From Cronobacter sakazakii (GTDB lineage Bacteria > Pseudomonadota > Gammaproteobacteria > Enterobacterales > Enterobacteriaceae), in NCBI RefSeq assembly GCF_000982825.1, contig NZ_CP011047.1, positions 1 to 64,000 on the forward strand: DNA of 64,000 bases, given 5' to 3'. Under the pieces are notes generated by a model. It made no database searches, was not told the origin of the DNA, and saw only the letters and a program-made list of their open reading frames with translations. Below are positions 1-6,544 of this stretch, piece by piece (positions within the stretch are counted from its first letter, which is position 1; every line of letters starts with the position of its first letter). A program made the position numbers and the translations under genes.

Positions 1-73
1 GCACTCGCAAATGCGCCTTGTGATGAAAGCCGTTGTGAAAGAGGCTCTCACCTCTTCTTAGGCTGCCTGGTCA

Positions 74-762
74 TTAAGATTGTGACCTGCCAGCCAATGC
101 GGCTACCCATTGAATGCCACGCGGAGTGAACTTGGCCTGGGTGAATGCATGGCCGTTATTCTGGTTCTCTCCGGTTTTCATGGTGAAGCGGCCGGCATCG
201 AGATGCTGAGCATAGGGTGTCAATTTCCCCGCCAGGCGATACATGATTCCCTGCTCTATCAGGAACAGTCGGAAGTCCGTTTCTTTCACCTTCAGCAGTT
301 TCGGCTGCCTCACGGAATCCCATAGCTCCGGTTGCCTCGACATAGTGATCAACGAATTCGACTTTAGGTGCGGCAATAGCGAGCTTGCTTTCCAGTTGGG
401 CATTCTGCTCTGCGAGGTCTGCTGCGAGGCGTAGCGCTTCCGGCAGGCTCTGCGGTATTCTCACGGGCTTGGCTAAGTTGGGCTTCAAGTTCCTGCCAGC
501 GATCAACCGGCGAGCGGTAAATTCAGGAGAAAGCTGAGCAACGACAATAATACTGTCGCGCTTACCCTGCTCACCTTCAAACACATAAAAACTCACTGGG
601 CGGCCTGCCGTGGGCTTTTCCTCAATTTGAGGAGAAGCAATCGTGCCCCGTTCAATAAGGCTTTCTATCGTGCGCTTAACGTTATCGTGCCGTTTTTTCT
701 ACCAGCTCAGCGATTTCAATGCTGGTCATTACTAACGGATGGTCATTTGCTGGATATTGCAT
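74..762 (-). pseudogene. Frameshifted phage antirepressor (Rha N-domain plus KilAC)
   Basis: Reading the minus strand from the ATG at 762 (GGGAG about ten bases upstream) gives an Rha-type DNA-binding start (MTSIEIAELVEK, then RHDNVKRTIESLIERG after a frame change) and, further on, a KilAC domain with VEFVDHYVEATGAMGFREAA followed in another frame by KLLKVKETDFRLFLIEQG. The reading frame breaks about four times: at the T6 run 693-698 (one base too many), near 507-512 (one missing), near 475 and near 302 (one extra each). Intact relatives are lytic-phase antirepressors or regulators of lambdoid prophages. As written no full protein can be made. The cause is either decay of a resident prophage or sequencing indels. 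It lies downstream of the lysis genes, a known place for antirepressors. Confidence 0.8.
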
Positions 763-1063
763 AGGTTGGTGCTCCCTATAGAGAAACAAGCCTGTCGCAC
801 AGATTAAGCCGTCCCCTAAGACGCACCATTTACGGATAATCTCAGGCTTGCTTTTCTGTAGGCTTAGGGATTGGTGTTTGCGCGTGCGAAGCGCATAAAA
901 AAAGCCCCGCATTAGCGAGGCCGATATTGCTTTGTTGCTGATGGTGAATCTTCTTGGGGGTTGTCATGGTCGCAGGCTTCGCGATTCCTCACAGAATGGC
1001 TAACCCACTTACGGCTTACCCGTCAGCCAGATTGCGATCACCATCCTTACGGGGTTACACAAT
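763..1063. other. Gene-free stretch between the Rz remnant and antirepressor
   Basis: No credible reading frame with a ribosome binding site is visible on either strand. On the minus strand it forms the leader of the antirepressor gene and contains one clear intrinsic terminator at 897-921. It may therefore act as an attenuated leader or a small RNA, but nothing in the sequence proves this. Confidence 0.4.
897..921 (-). terminator. Intrinsic terminator after the lysis genes
   Basis: On the minus strand GCCTCGC-TAAT-GCGGGGC forms a seven-pair stem with one G-U pair, followed by a run of seven T. It lies downstream of the Rz region and upstream of the antirepressor start. Confidence 0.75.
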
Positions 1064-1171
1064 TTATTTGAGGCATTGTTGCCGGATGTAGTCCTGCAGA
1101 TAGCTAACCTGTTTGGTCACTGTTTCGATTCGCTCTCTGAGGGTGAAATAATCCCGTTGAGCGGAGTCTTT
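1064..1171 (-). pseudogene. Detached Rz 3' end left behind the HNH gene
   Basis: Directly after, and in frame with, the TGA of the HNH gene the minus strand reads K-DSAQRDYFTLRERIETV, ending in YIRQQCLK and TAA at 1064-1066. This is the typical C-terminus of lambda-type Rz spanins. It has no start codon or ribosome binding site of its own, so it is a remnant. A second, different Rz C-terminus lies upstream of the HNH gene, so the endonuclease gene appears to have arrived in this place together with, or next to, a replacement Rz end. Confidence 0.75.
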
Positions 1172-1669
1172 TCACTGGTAACAGCGAGCAGGAGCAGATG
1201 GGTGAAGTTTTCTTTTTGCGGCCTTGTATGCCTGAGAGGCTTCACTCTGACTCTTAAATGACCCAAGCTCGATTCGCTTACCTGAAACAGTGATTCTTGC
1301 GCTATACATGTCACGCCGGGCGTCATATTTAACGCCCATGCAAATTCGATTATGTTGGTTTTCTGAAAGAGTCACAGGCCTCAAGTTTTCAGGAGAGTTA
1401 TTTGCTTGATTGCCATCTATATGGTCAATACAAAAAGGCCAGTCTCCGTTTAACAGAAACCAAACTACCCGATGCGTGGAGAGCTTCTGTCTTTTTACGC
1501 CAACTCGGTAGTAACCATCAGGGTTTTTAACTCCCGCCTCTTTCCCGAGCATATGACCGTTAAATTTTGGTGCTTTCTTCCATTTCAGGCCTGATGATAC
1601 ACGGGCGTCTACTTCCAAGTGTTCCCTAATATACGCTTCAATTTCTTGTGTTACTTTGGCTCTTTTCAT
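1172..1669 (-). CDS. HNH homing endonuclease with AP2 domain
   Basis: The 165-residue product has an HNH nuclease motif in the middle (FCIDHIDGNQANNSPENL, then QHNR) and a C-terminal AP2-type DNA-binding domain (GVKYDARRDMYSARI through ELGSFKSQSEASQAYKAA). This is the architecture of free-standing phage homing endonucleases, which nick or cut DNA at a specific site and spread their own gene. I start it at the ATG at 1669, with GGTGG seven bases upstream. An earlier in-frame ATG at 1705 lies inside the Rz reading frame and has no ribosome binding site. The first bases overlap the end of the upstream Rz frame, and Rz C-terminal sequence follows its stop codon, so it is an invader of the lysis cassette. 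Confidence 0.9.
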   Translation of the reverse strand: MKRAKVTQEIEAYIREHLEVDARVSSGLKWKKAPKFNGHMLGKEAGVKNPDGYYRVGVKRQKLSTHRVVWFLLNGDWPFCIDHIDGNQANNSPENLRPVTLSENQHNRICMGVKYDARRDMYSARITVSGKRIELGSFKSQSEASQAYKAAKRKLHPSAPARCYQ

Positions 1670-2131
1670 CAAAGACCACCGTGCGAATATATTCCTGAAG
1701 ACCAAGTATTTGCTTTTCAGCCGTGACTAATTGCTCTCGGAGATGGAAATAATTTTGTCGAGCGTCTGGAGTGAGTTCGGCGGTGGAAGCATCATCCACG
1801 CCGGGGGGAGCCGGTCGCCTCCGTTCTTTCCGCACGTTGCTGCAAGGCGCAGCCGCTTATTACCAGCGGCAACATCGCGCTCAAGCTGATTGATAGTGCT
1901 CTGAGCATTTGCAAGCTCCTGTGTGTATTTTGCGTCGAGCGCGGCCACATCGCGCTGGCGAGTCTGCATGTCGCTGATGGTGTCTTTAGCCAGATTTAAT
2001 TCACGATTAACTTTGGTTAAAGATGCCTGCGATTCTTTGAGCGCTGACCGGTAATGACTGGCGATGACAATAGCGATTGCCAGCAGCAGGCTCATTATGG
2101 CGAAGAGGATGATCTTCCAGTTAAAGGTCAT
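1638..2131 (-). pseudogene. Rz: Rz i-spanin, frameshifted
   Basis: Inner-membrane spanin subunit: an N-terminal signal anchor (residues about 5-24, IILFAIMSLLLAIAIVI) and a periplasmic coiled coil, needed to disrupt the outer membrane in lysis. The frame opened at 2131 reads to CGKNGGDRLPP and then leaves the family pattern. The expected continuation (PGVDDASTAELTPDARQNYF to LGLQEYIRT) is in the next frame, ending at 1638. One more C in the C6 run (g at 1803-1808) would restore a 164-residue protein. The last residues (VVFDEKSQSNTRN) are not Rz-like because the HNH gene begins there. It overlaps the endolysin stop by about 11 bases, as is usual for this cassette. Confidence 0.85.
1792..1908 (-). 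CDS. Rz1: Rz1 o-spanin lipoprotein, embedded in Rz, truncated as written
   Basis: A second frame inside Rz starts at 1908 with a strong ribosome binding site (AGGAG, seven bases before ATG). It encodes MLRALSISLSAMLPLVISGC, a signal peptide with lipobox ISGC, so the mature protein would be a lipoprotein in the outer membrane that pairs with Rz across the periplasm. The frame ends after 38 residues because of the same C-run problem at 1803-1808. With seven C it would run to 1727 and give 60 residues with the proline-rich stretch SPPAWMMLPPPNS expected of Rz1. A lesion at one site thus damages both spanins. Confidence 0.75.
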   Translation of the reverse strand: MLRALSISLSAMLPLVISGCALQQRAERTEATGSPRRG

Positions 2132-2615
2132 TTTCGCTTTCCGCCAGGCACATGGAGCGCTCTATCTCCCTTCGAGTTTGCAATCCTTTCCACTGCTTGC
2201 CGCCCGCCCATGTCCATTTTCGCAGCTCGTCGCAGGCTCCTTTTCTGTCGCCATTGTTGAGCTTTTTAAGCAACGTCGATGAGCGGAAGGCGCTTACCCC
2301 TACGTTGTAGGTGAATGAGTAGAGCGCGGCACGCTGGTATGCAGAAATGGGAACCTTAACTGAGGCATCCACGGCTTTGATAACCGGTTGCATGTGCTTG
2401 TTAAGGAGGTCATCGCATTCCTGCTTTGTGTAGACCTTGCCCATCTTCACATCAGGGCCGGTAATTCCTGCACACACAGTAGGAATGCCGACAGGGTCGA
2501 GGTAAGGCTTGTACTTAACGCCTTCCTGGTACTGTATCAGGACGCCAGCGATAAATGACGCCCCTCCCGCCGCAGCTGCAACCAGTGCAGTACGTAGTTT
2601 CGCTGGTATCTGCAT
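2121..2615 (-). CDS. SAR endolysin, T4-type lysozyme (GH24)
   Basis: A 164-residue muramidase that cleaves the glycan strands of peptidoglycan. The N-terminus (residues 9-28) is weakly hydrophobic and rich in Ala and Gly, typical of signal-anchor-release endolysins that are exported by Sec and activated on membrane release. The catalytic triad Glu31-Asp40-Thr46 keeps the 9 and 6 residue spacing of T4 lysozyme, within YQEGVKYKPYLDPVGIPT. A Cys at 48 could take part in disulphide control. It follows the holin by nine bases and overlaps Rz, giving the usual holin-endolysin-Rz lysis order. Confidence 0.93.
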   Translation of the reverse strand: MQIPAKLRTALVAAAAGGASFIAGVLIQYQEGVKYKPYLDPVGIPTVCAGITGPDVKMGKVYTKQECDDLLNKHMQPVIKAVDASVKVPISAYQRAALYSFTYNVGVSAFRSSTLLKKLNNGDRKGACDELRKWTWAGGKQWKGLQTRREIERSMCLAESENDL

Positions 2616-2623
2616 GGTCTCAC

Positions 2624-2914
2624 CTATGGCGATAGTTCCTGGTCGATGTCTTTGACGATTTTGGCACCATCGGAAATGTTCGTTACATCACCACGGGCAT
2701 ATGCAGCTTTGAGGATTTCGGTTCGCTTGCGGTCTTCCTCAATCGCCGCTTTGTTCTTTCGGTCGTTTGAACGATATGTCAGCCAGGTGAATGTCGCCGT
2801 TATGACAAATCCCAGGGCAAACAGAACATCCTGAAGAGTCAACATGGCGAAGAATCCCGTCAGACCTGACCAGAAATACGACCAGAATCCGTTGTTGGTA
2901 TTCATGCGTAGCAT
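2624..2914 (-). CDS. Phage holin, two membrane segments, possible dual start
   Basis: A 96-residue protein with two hydrophobic segments (about residues 11-27 and 29-47) and a charged C-terminal tail, immediately upstream of the endolysin gene. It would form the membrane lesion that triggers lysis. The start region reads M-L-R-M, with GGAGG placed seven bases before the first ATG (2914) and 16 before the second (2905). Two starts separated by a positive residue are known from lambda S and phage 21 S, where the longer product acts as antiholin. Here that is inference. Confidence 0.8.
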   Translation of the reverse strand: MLRMNTNNGFWSYFWSGLTGFFAMLTLQDVLFALGFVITATFTWLTYRSNDRKNKAAIEEDRKRTEILKAAYARGDVTNISDGAKIVKDIDQELSP

Positions 2915-3018
2915 TTCTCACACCTCCGATAATGGAAGTGCTGTGATGTAGTTAGGAAAGGCCAGCGAGGCATCGGATGTGAGGGTTCATCTGTGATTGA
3001 TTTCCTGTGGCCTAATAC

Positions 3019-3044
3019 GAAAAAGGCCCGCCGAAGCGAGCCTT
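3019..3044 (-). terminator. Intrinsic terminator before the holin gene
   Basis: On the minus strand AAGGCTCGC-TTCG-GCGGGCCTT forms a nine-pair stem with a UUCG loop, followed by T-rich sequence. Readthrough into the lysis genes would need Q antitermination. Confidence 0.8.
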
Positions 3045-3372
3045 GAATATTTGGAGTGATTTGTTTGTGGTGGCCGGTGCTGAACTCCGGCTTATCGGTC
3101 CCGGCGGCAAGCGGCTTTACCCGTCTGGTGAACTCGCCTCGTGTACCAATGGGGCATTTCTTTCCGCGCATCAGCCTGCGCATTCACCACAACGGAAAGG
3201 AAACTGCCCGGAATCGCACCGACGCCAGCGCTTACCTGGCTTAAAAAGTTCAGTTCCCTTACCTGTTATGTGCTCCGTTTCGTGGAGCTGACGGCTGGCG
3301 ATCAACCCAGCACCTATATGGGATTTACTAAGGCGATATGCCAGTTGTTACCCACGAATGAAAGCACTATCA

Positions 3373-3414
3373 GTTACGCTGCCTGTTCCGCCACGCGGTT
3401 ACGCTGCCTGTTCC
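3373..3414. repeat. 17-bp direct repeat, two copies
   Basis: GTTACGCTGCCTGTTCC occurs at 3373-3389 and again at 3398-3414, 25 bases apart, in the gene-free late leader. Function unknown. Confidence 0.9.
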
Positions 3415-3438
3415 ATCAATGCCCTTGCCGGTTTCGTC

Positions 3439-3522
3439 TCATGCTTCTTTGGTTTGACGATCCCACTCTTCACGAAATTTAGTCGGGTTATCGAAACCCT
3501 GAGTAGCGTTGCAGCTTTTCAT
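3439..3522 (-). CDS. Possible 27-residue peptide in the late leader
   Basis: ATG at 3522 is preceded by AGGTG at a good distance and opens MKSCNATQGFDNPTKFREEW and seven further residues. No family is recognised. It is the only short frame here with a ribosome binding site and may be chance. Confidence 0.3.
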   Translation of the reverse strand: MKSCNATQGFDNPTKFREEWDRQTKEA

Positions 3523-3552
3523 ATGAACACCTGTTGCTTTGGTTGAGCCAAT

Positions 3553-3583
3553 AAAAAAGCCCCGAGCTATTAACTCAGGGCTT
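3553..3583 (-). terminator. Terminator just after the late promoter (tR'-like)
   Basis: On the minus strand AAGCCCTGAG-TTAATAG-CTCGGGGCTT is followed by a T6 run. It begins about 40 bases after the predicted late start site, the place of the lambda tR' terminator that Q lets polymerase pass. Confidence 0.8.
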
Positions 3584-3628
3584 AATGTTTTTAGCGCTTA
3601 ACAACGTGCGCAACTTCCACTGTTAGAA

Positions 3629-3657
3629 ATCATATCCGCAGGTTCGGGAAAAGTAAA
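3629..3657 (-). promoter_or_regulatory. Predicted late promoter pR'
   Basis: TTTACT (3652-3657) and TATGAT (3629-3634) lie 17 bases apart on the minus strand, directly downstream of Q and upstream of the tR'-like terminator. The arrangement is that of Q-dependent late promoters. A perfect inverted repeat overlaps the -35 side. Confidence 0.6.
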
Positions 3658-3685
3658 TAGCGCACGACAAATTAATGCGCTATTT
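3655..3685. repeat. Perfect 10-bp inverted repeat at the Q/late promoter junction
   Basis: AAATAGCGCA (3655-3664) and TGCGCTATTT (3676-3685) are separated by 11 bases. It may be the terminator hairpin of the early Q transcript, as TTTACTTTT follows on the minus strand, or a binding site for Q, because it overlaps the -35 element. Confidence 0.7.
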
Positions 3686-3692
3686 TCGGTTT

Positions 3693-4457
3693 TTACCTGG
3701 TGACTTCTCGTAACTGTGCGTCAGCCCACGATTCTTCCACCTCAAACTTGATGATAAGAGCATCGTAGAATGGCTTAACTGACTTCTTCCACGTGTCGAG
3801 TGATATGGAATCCGTGATTTGGCATACCGCAGCAAAGGCCTCGGTAGAGGGCAAACGAGGATAGCCGACGCCGCCGCAGCGCTTGCAGTCAGATATCACT
3901 GGAACGCCCTGCTTTTCTGTTTCCTCCTGATTTATCGCCTTCCCTCGCCCCTTGCAGTCAGAGCATGCCGTAGAAACCACACCCTTTCCTTTGCACTTCT
4001 GGCACAGCACTTTCACCTGCTCCCTTCTGGCCGCGAGATTCGGTCGACCAATGTGCTTCATGGTCACGACTTCCGCATGAATGAAGCCTGCGCCATTGCA
4101 GCATTCACACTGCCGGGTGCTCCCGGCGTTGCGTGAATAGTCCTCAAAGGCGTAAGTTGCGAGCGCTTGCATTACCTTTGGCTTAATATCACTTTCGAGC
4201 TTGCGCAAGGCGGCAACCTTATCGCAGCGCTCAATTGCATACAGGGTCAGCATTTCAATAGCTTTCTCACGGTCATTGCTGCTGACGCCCATTTTCCCCA
4301 TAAACGCCGCAAAGCCCATCTGCGCGCGATTCTGCACCATTCCCTGAGCTGCCATGATATCAGTGCCGGTCAATGCGTCTGAAGCCGTAGCTCGCGGGGA
4401 ATCGCTTATCATGGTCGATTTAGCGAAGTGGTATTTCAGTGCGTTTTCCAGGTTCAT
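3693..4457 (-). CDS. Q: Antitermination protein Q (phage 21/82 type)
   Basis: A 254-residue late-gene regulator. The middle has DnaJ-like zinc-binding cysteine clusters (CECCNGAG about 121-128, CQKCKGKG, CSDCKGRG, CKRCGGVG), the mark of the 82/21 class of Q proteins. Q loads on polymerase at the late promoter and makes it ignore terminators, so lysis and structural genes are expressed. It is the last gene of the nin region, its ATG overlaps the stop of the gene before it (ATGA), and the predicted late promoter and terminator come right after it. Confidence 0.92.
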   Translation of the reverse strand: MNLENALKYHFAKSTMISDSPRATASDALTGTDIMAAQGMVQNRAQMGFAAFMGKMGVSSNDREKAIEMLTLYAIERCDKVAALRKLESDIKPKVMQALATYAFEDYSRNAGSTRQCECCNGAGFIHAEVVTMKHIGRPNLAARREQVKVLCQKCKGKGVVSTACSDCKGRGKAINQEETEKQGVPVISDCKRCGGVGYPRLPSTEAFAAVCQITDSISLDTWKKSVKPFYDALIIKFEVEESWADAQLREVTR

Positions 4458-4633
4458 GCTGCATCGCCTCCCTCTGGTTTGTTGATGCCGAGCCGGTTTT
4501 CCAGCTCCTTACGCATTTCCTTTAAGCGCCGCTCGGTCTCGTGAACGTTGTTAAGCTGCCACTCAACAGCCTCAAGCATCTCCTTATCCTTCTGGCGCTG
4601 CTGAGCTAATGCGATGTTTGTTACCGTCGTCAT
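4454..4633 (-). CDS. 59-residue coiled-coil phage protein
   Basis: A short frame starting at ATG 4633 and ending in an ATGA overlap with Q. It encodes a charged, probably helical protein (QQRQKDKEMLEAVEWQLNN, then ETERRLKEMRKELENRLG). Both ends use four-base stop/start overlaps, so it is part of a tightly coupled operon. No known function. Confidence 0.7.
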   Translation of the reverse strand: MTTVTNIALAQQRQKDKEMLEAVEWQLNNVHETERRLKEMRKELENRLGINKPEGGDAA

Positions 4634-4887
4634 GCTGGCTCTCCCACCATTGAATCGAGTTGTCGGCGCAGCATCTTGAGTGCACCGTCCGGGAATGGCT
4701 GGCGCGCCAGTCCGGTGAATATGCCGTGCACTTTCCGGTCGCTCAGCCGCGGCAGTAAGGCGTTCACCGTCGCGCGGATAGCACCGTTAACCTTGCGCCC
4801 GTCTTTCTGCGCCAGCTTTGCGGCCAACTCCACAGTCACCAGGGCATCGAGATATTCCTCGCAAACCTCTCTGCTTATTTCGCTCAT
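4630..4887 (-). CDS. Conserved nin-region protein of unknown function
   Basis: 85 residues with a Cys near the N-terminus (EVCEEYLDAL) and no motif I can assign. It lies between ninG and the small coiled-coil gene, overlapping both by four bases, so translation is probably coupled. Position suggests an accessory recombination or regulatory role, but this is only context. Confidence 0.7.
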   Translation of the reverse strand: MSEISREVCEEYLDALVTVELAAKLAQKDGRKVNGAIRATVNALLPRLSDRKVHGIFTGLARQPFPDGALKMLRRQLDSMVGEPA

Positions 4888-5495
4888 GCGGCCTCCTCGC
4901 GCGAATTGCGCAGGTCTTTAAGCTTCTGCTGATACTCCGCCTTAATCGCTTTGCACTCTTCGATAGTCCAGCGGTGGCGATAGTGGTTAGATTCGACAGC
5001 CTCGACTGCTGACAGCCCGATACGCCGGATAAGCTCTGCCCGGTACGGCACGAGATTGCCGCTCTTGTGCTGATTGCACACGACGCATTGCTTATGGATA
5101 TTGCGTTCATCAAAGCGAAGCTGAGGTGCCGCAGCAGTTGTCCGGTAGTGACCGGCATCCCACTGAGCAGACGTGAAAGTTCCGCACGAGATACATGGCA
5201 GGTCGCGGTCTCTTTCTCTGATGAAGGCGTTTACGGCTTGTTGGGCTTGTTTAATCCAGTAACTGCGGGGCTTTAAGGCGAGCTTTCGAATCTTGAGTCT
5301 GTCTTTCTGCTGCTGTTCTTCTCTTCGTCGTTTCTTCTCTGCTGCTTTGAGTGCTTTGTCTCGCTCCCTGTTTCGTCGCTCAAGCGCTATCTTTGCGCCA
5401 CACTCGGGCCCACACCACCACTGGTTAGCGAATGCCGGGTGGAACCACTCTCTGCACTCTTCGTTTTTACAGCGCCTGCGAGGTGATTTAGCCAT
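4884..5495 (-). CDS. ninG: NinG/Rap recombination nuclease
   Basis: A 203-residue homologue of lambda Rap, which cuts branched DNA and Holliday junctions and helps Red-type recombination. An N-terminal zinc-binding region (CKNEECREWFHP, then WWCGPECGAKIALERRNRE) is followed by a long basic coiled coil and a C-terminal part with CISCGTF, HYRTTAA and CVVCNQHKSGN, all typical of the family. It fits the RecT and exonuclease genes in the other early operon. Confidence 0.93.
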   Translation of the reverse strand: MAKSPRRRCKNEECREWFHPAFANQWWCGPECGAKIALERRNRERDKALKAAEKKRRREEQQQKDRLKIRKLALKPRSYWIKQAQQAVNAFIRERDRDLPCISCGTFTSAQWDAGHYRTTAAAPQLRFDERNIHKQCVVCNQHKSGNLVPYRAELIRRIGLSAVEAVESNHYRHRWTIEECKAIKAEYQQKLKDLRNSREEAA

Positions 5496-5733
5496 TAGCT
5501 TCCTCCTCTCTGATTTTTTTAATCGCAGCCTTCAGCTCGTCAACTTGCTGTGGCGTCCAGGCTTCGCGGAGGTTTTCGGTAACCCGCTTTAGCTGGTCGG
5601 CGCTATCCCTTGTCATCAAGCACACCTGTCGCCCGCTCTTCATCCAAACATCAACTTGTTCAACCTTTTCCTTGTAGAGCCTTTCTGCCGCAAACATGGA
5701 AAGTTTTAGTAAAATGTCATAAAGCCACGTCAT
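5488..5733 (-). CDS. Small nin-region protein
   Basis: 81 residues from the ATG at 5733 (MTWLYDILLKLSMFAAERLY). GGAGGG lies five bases before this ATG; the ATG just upstream (5736) is too close to it. The N-terminus is amphipathic to hydrophobic and the rest is helical and charged. It overlaps the ninF stop and the ninG start. No family recognised. Confidence 0.65.
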   Translation of the reverse strand: MTWLYDILLKLSMFAAERLYKEKVEQVDVWMKSGRQVCLMTRDSADQLKRVTENLREAWTPQQVDELKAAIKKIREEEANG

Positions 5734-5902
5734 CATTACCCTCCGACACAAAATGATTCGGGTCTCTATACACAAGCCATTCGTTGATGCACTCGCCGCA
5801 GGCATATACCTCATCGGCATCCAGCTGCTTGCTGCATCCTGCGCATAGAGCTCTGGCTATGCTCTGCTGCTCGTAGGTTTGGGTTTGGATGGGGTTAAGC
5901 AT
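5717..5902 (-). CDS. ninF: NinF-like zinc-binding protein
   Basis: 61 residues resembling lambda/P22 NinF: a YEQQSIARALC start followed by two CxxC pairs (CAGC and CGEC) that probably bind one zinc. AGGAAAGC precedes the ATG. Function in lambdoid phages is not settled. It overlaps the NinX-like gene by eight bases. Confidence 0.75.
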   Translation of the reverse strand: MLNPIQTQTYEQQSIARALCAGCSKQLDADEVYACGECINEWLVYRDPNHFVSEGNDDVAL

Positions 5903-6179
5903 GTTGGCTTTCCTGCATCATGAGGAAGACAATCATGGCGGCGCGGAGTGGGTTTGGGTGTGTTTCTCCGTCAATCTGCCATTCAACACCGTCAACCCAG
6001 TACGCATCTGAGGACGCAAGCCACATCCCGTGCTCATATTTGGCGAGTGAAATGCCATTTCGTTGGATAATCGGCCATGCGGCGCCGGGGTCGTTGCAGT
6101 AGTCGGTGCGAAATCTCTGTGAAACTACGCGCCCTACCATGTTATTGATTTCATCATCACTTAACTGTGAATAGTCCAT
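5895..6179 (-). CDS. ninX: NinX-like protein (DUF2591)
   Basis: 94 residues with the hallmarks of the NinX/DUF2591 family: MDYSQLSDDEINNMV at the start, YCNDPGAAWPIIQRNGISL in the middle and the conserved end NPLRAAMIVFLMMQ. The ATG at 6179 shares its A with the stop of the preceding gene (TGATG), and GAGG lies eight bases upstream. Role unknown. Confidence 0.85.
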   Translation of the reverse strand: MDYSQLSDDEINNMVGRVVSQRFRTDYCNDPGAAWPIIQRNGISLAKYEHGMWLASSDAYWVDGVEWQIDGETHPNPLRAAMIVFLMMQESQHA

Positions 6180-6400
6180 CAATGCAGCCTCGCTGTGTTT
6201 GTCTCTGCCGGCTCAATGGTGATAACCAGCTCTTTGTCTTCCAGTTGCCAGATGAGCCCTTTGTCTTCTTCGCCCTCGCTCATCTGCTCGACGAAGCCCA
6301 TCAGGTAATTCATCAGGATGTTCATGGCATCCACGCCATCGCCCTGCATGTCTTCCATGAGGTCGGCGAAGCGCTCTGCGTACTCGTATTCATTGTTCAT
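6179..6400 (-). CDS. Acidic small phage protein
   Basis: 73 residues, strongly acidic (for example MEDMQGDGVDAMNILMNYL, EQMSEGEEDKG). The start at 6400 has a consensus AGGAGG. The acidic surface could suggest DNA mimicry or protein binding, but I see no recognised motif. Confidence 0.7.
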   Translation of the reverse strand: MNNEYEYAERFADLMEDMQGDGVDAMNILMNYLMGFVEQMSEGEEDKGLIWQLEDKELVITIEPAETNTARLH

Positions 6401-6536
6401 GCTTCCTCCTGGCGCGTTGACGAAGCCACCGGACATCAGCAAGGTGGGCCGTATACGCATACGTTGGGATTTGTGAGGGAGGCAATTCAGGTTTCTTCTT
6501 TCGGCGGGGCCGTACGATGAATATGCAGTTTTCCAT
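6390..6536 (-). CDS. ninE: NinE-like protein
   Basis: 48 residues from the ATG at 6536. The C-terminal part PPSQIPTYAYTAHLADVRWL followed by RQRARRK matches the conserved end of NinE proteins. It overlaps the next gene by 11 bases. The ribosome binding site is weak, so the exact start is open. Function unknown. Confidence 0.7.
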   Translation of the reverse strand: MENCIFIVRPRRKKKPELPPSQIPTYAYTAHLADVRWLRQRARRKHEQ

Positions 6537-6544
6537 TACAGCGA

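Larger units (their letters stand above)
3045..3552. other. Late leader region without a convincing gene
   Basis: About 500 bases between the late-promoter terminator and the lysis genes. It holds a 17-bp direct repeat, several short hairpins and one doubtful 27-codon frame (3439-3522), but no family I recognise. I looked for tRNA-like folds on both strands and found none with a standard T-loop. It would be transcribed from the late promoter on the minus strand. Confidence 0.5.

Noticed and set aside
3045..3260. Possible phage tRNA or 62-codon frame with the segment VLNSGLSVPAASG
   Set aside because: No cloverleaf with standard T-loop could be drawn on either strand, and the frame lacks a ribosome binding site and context.
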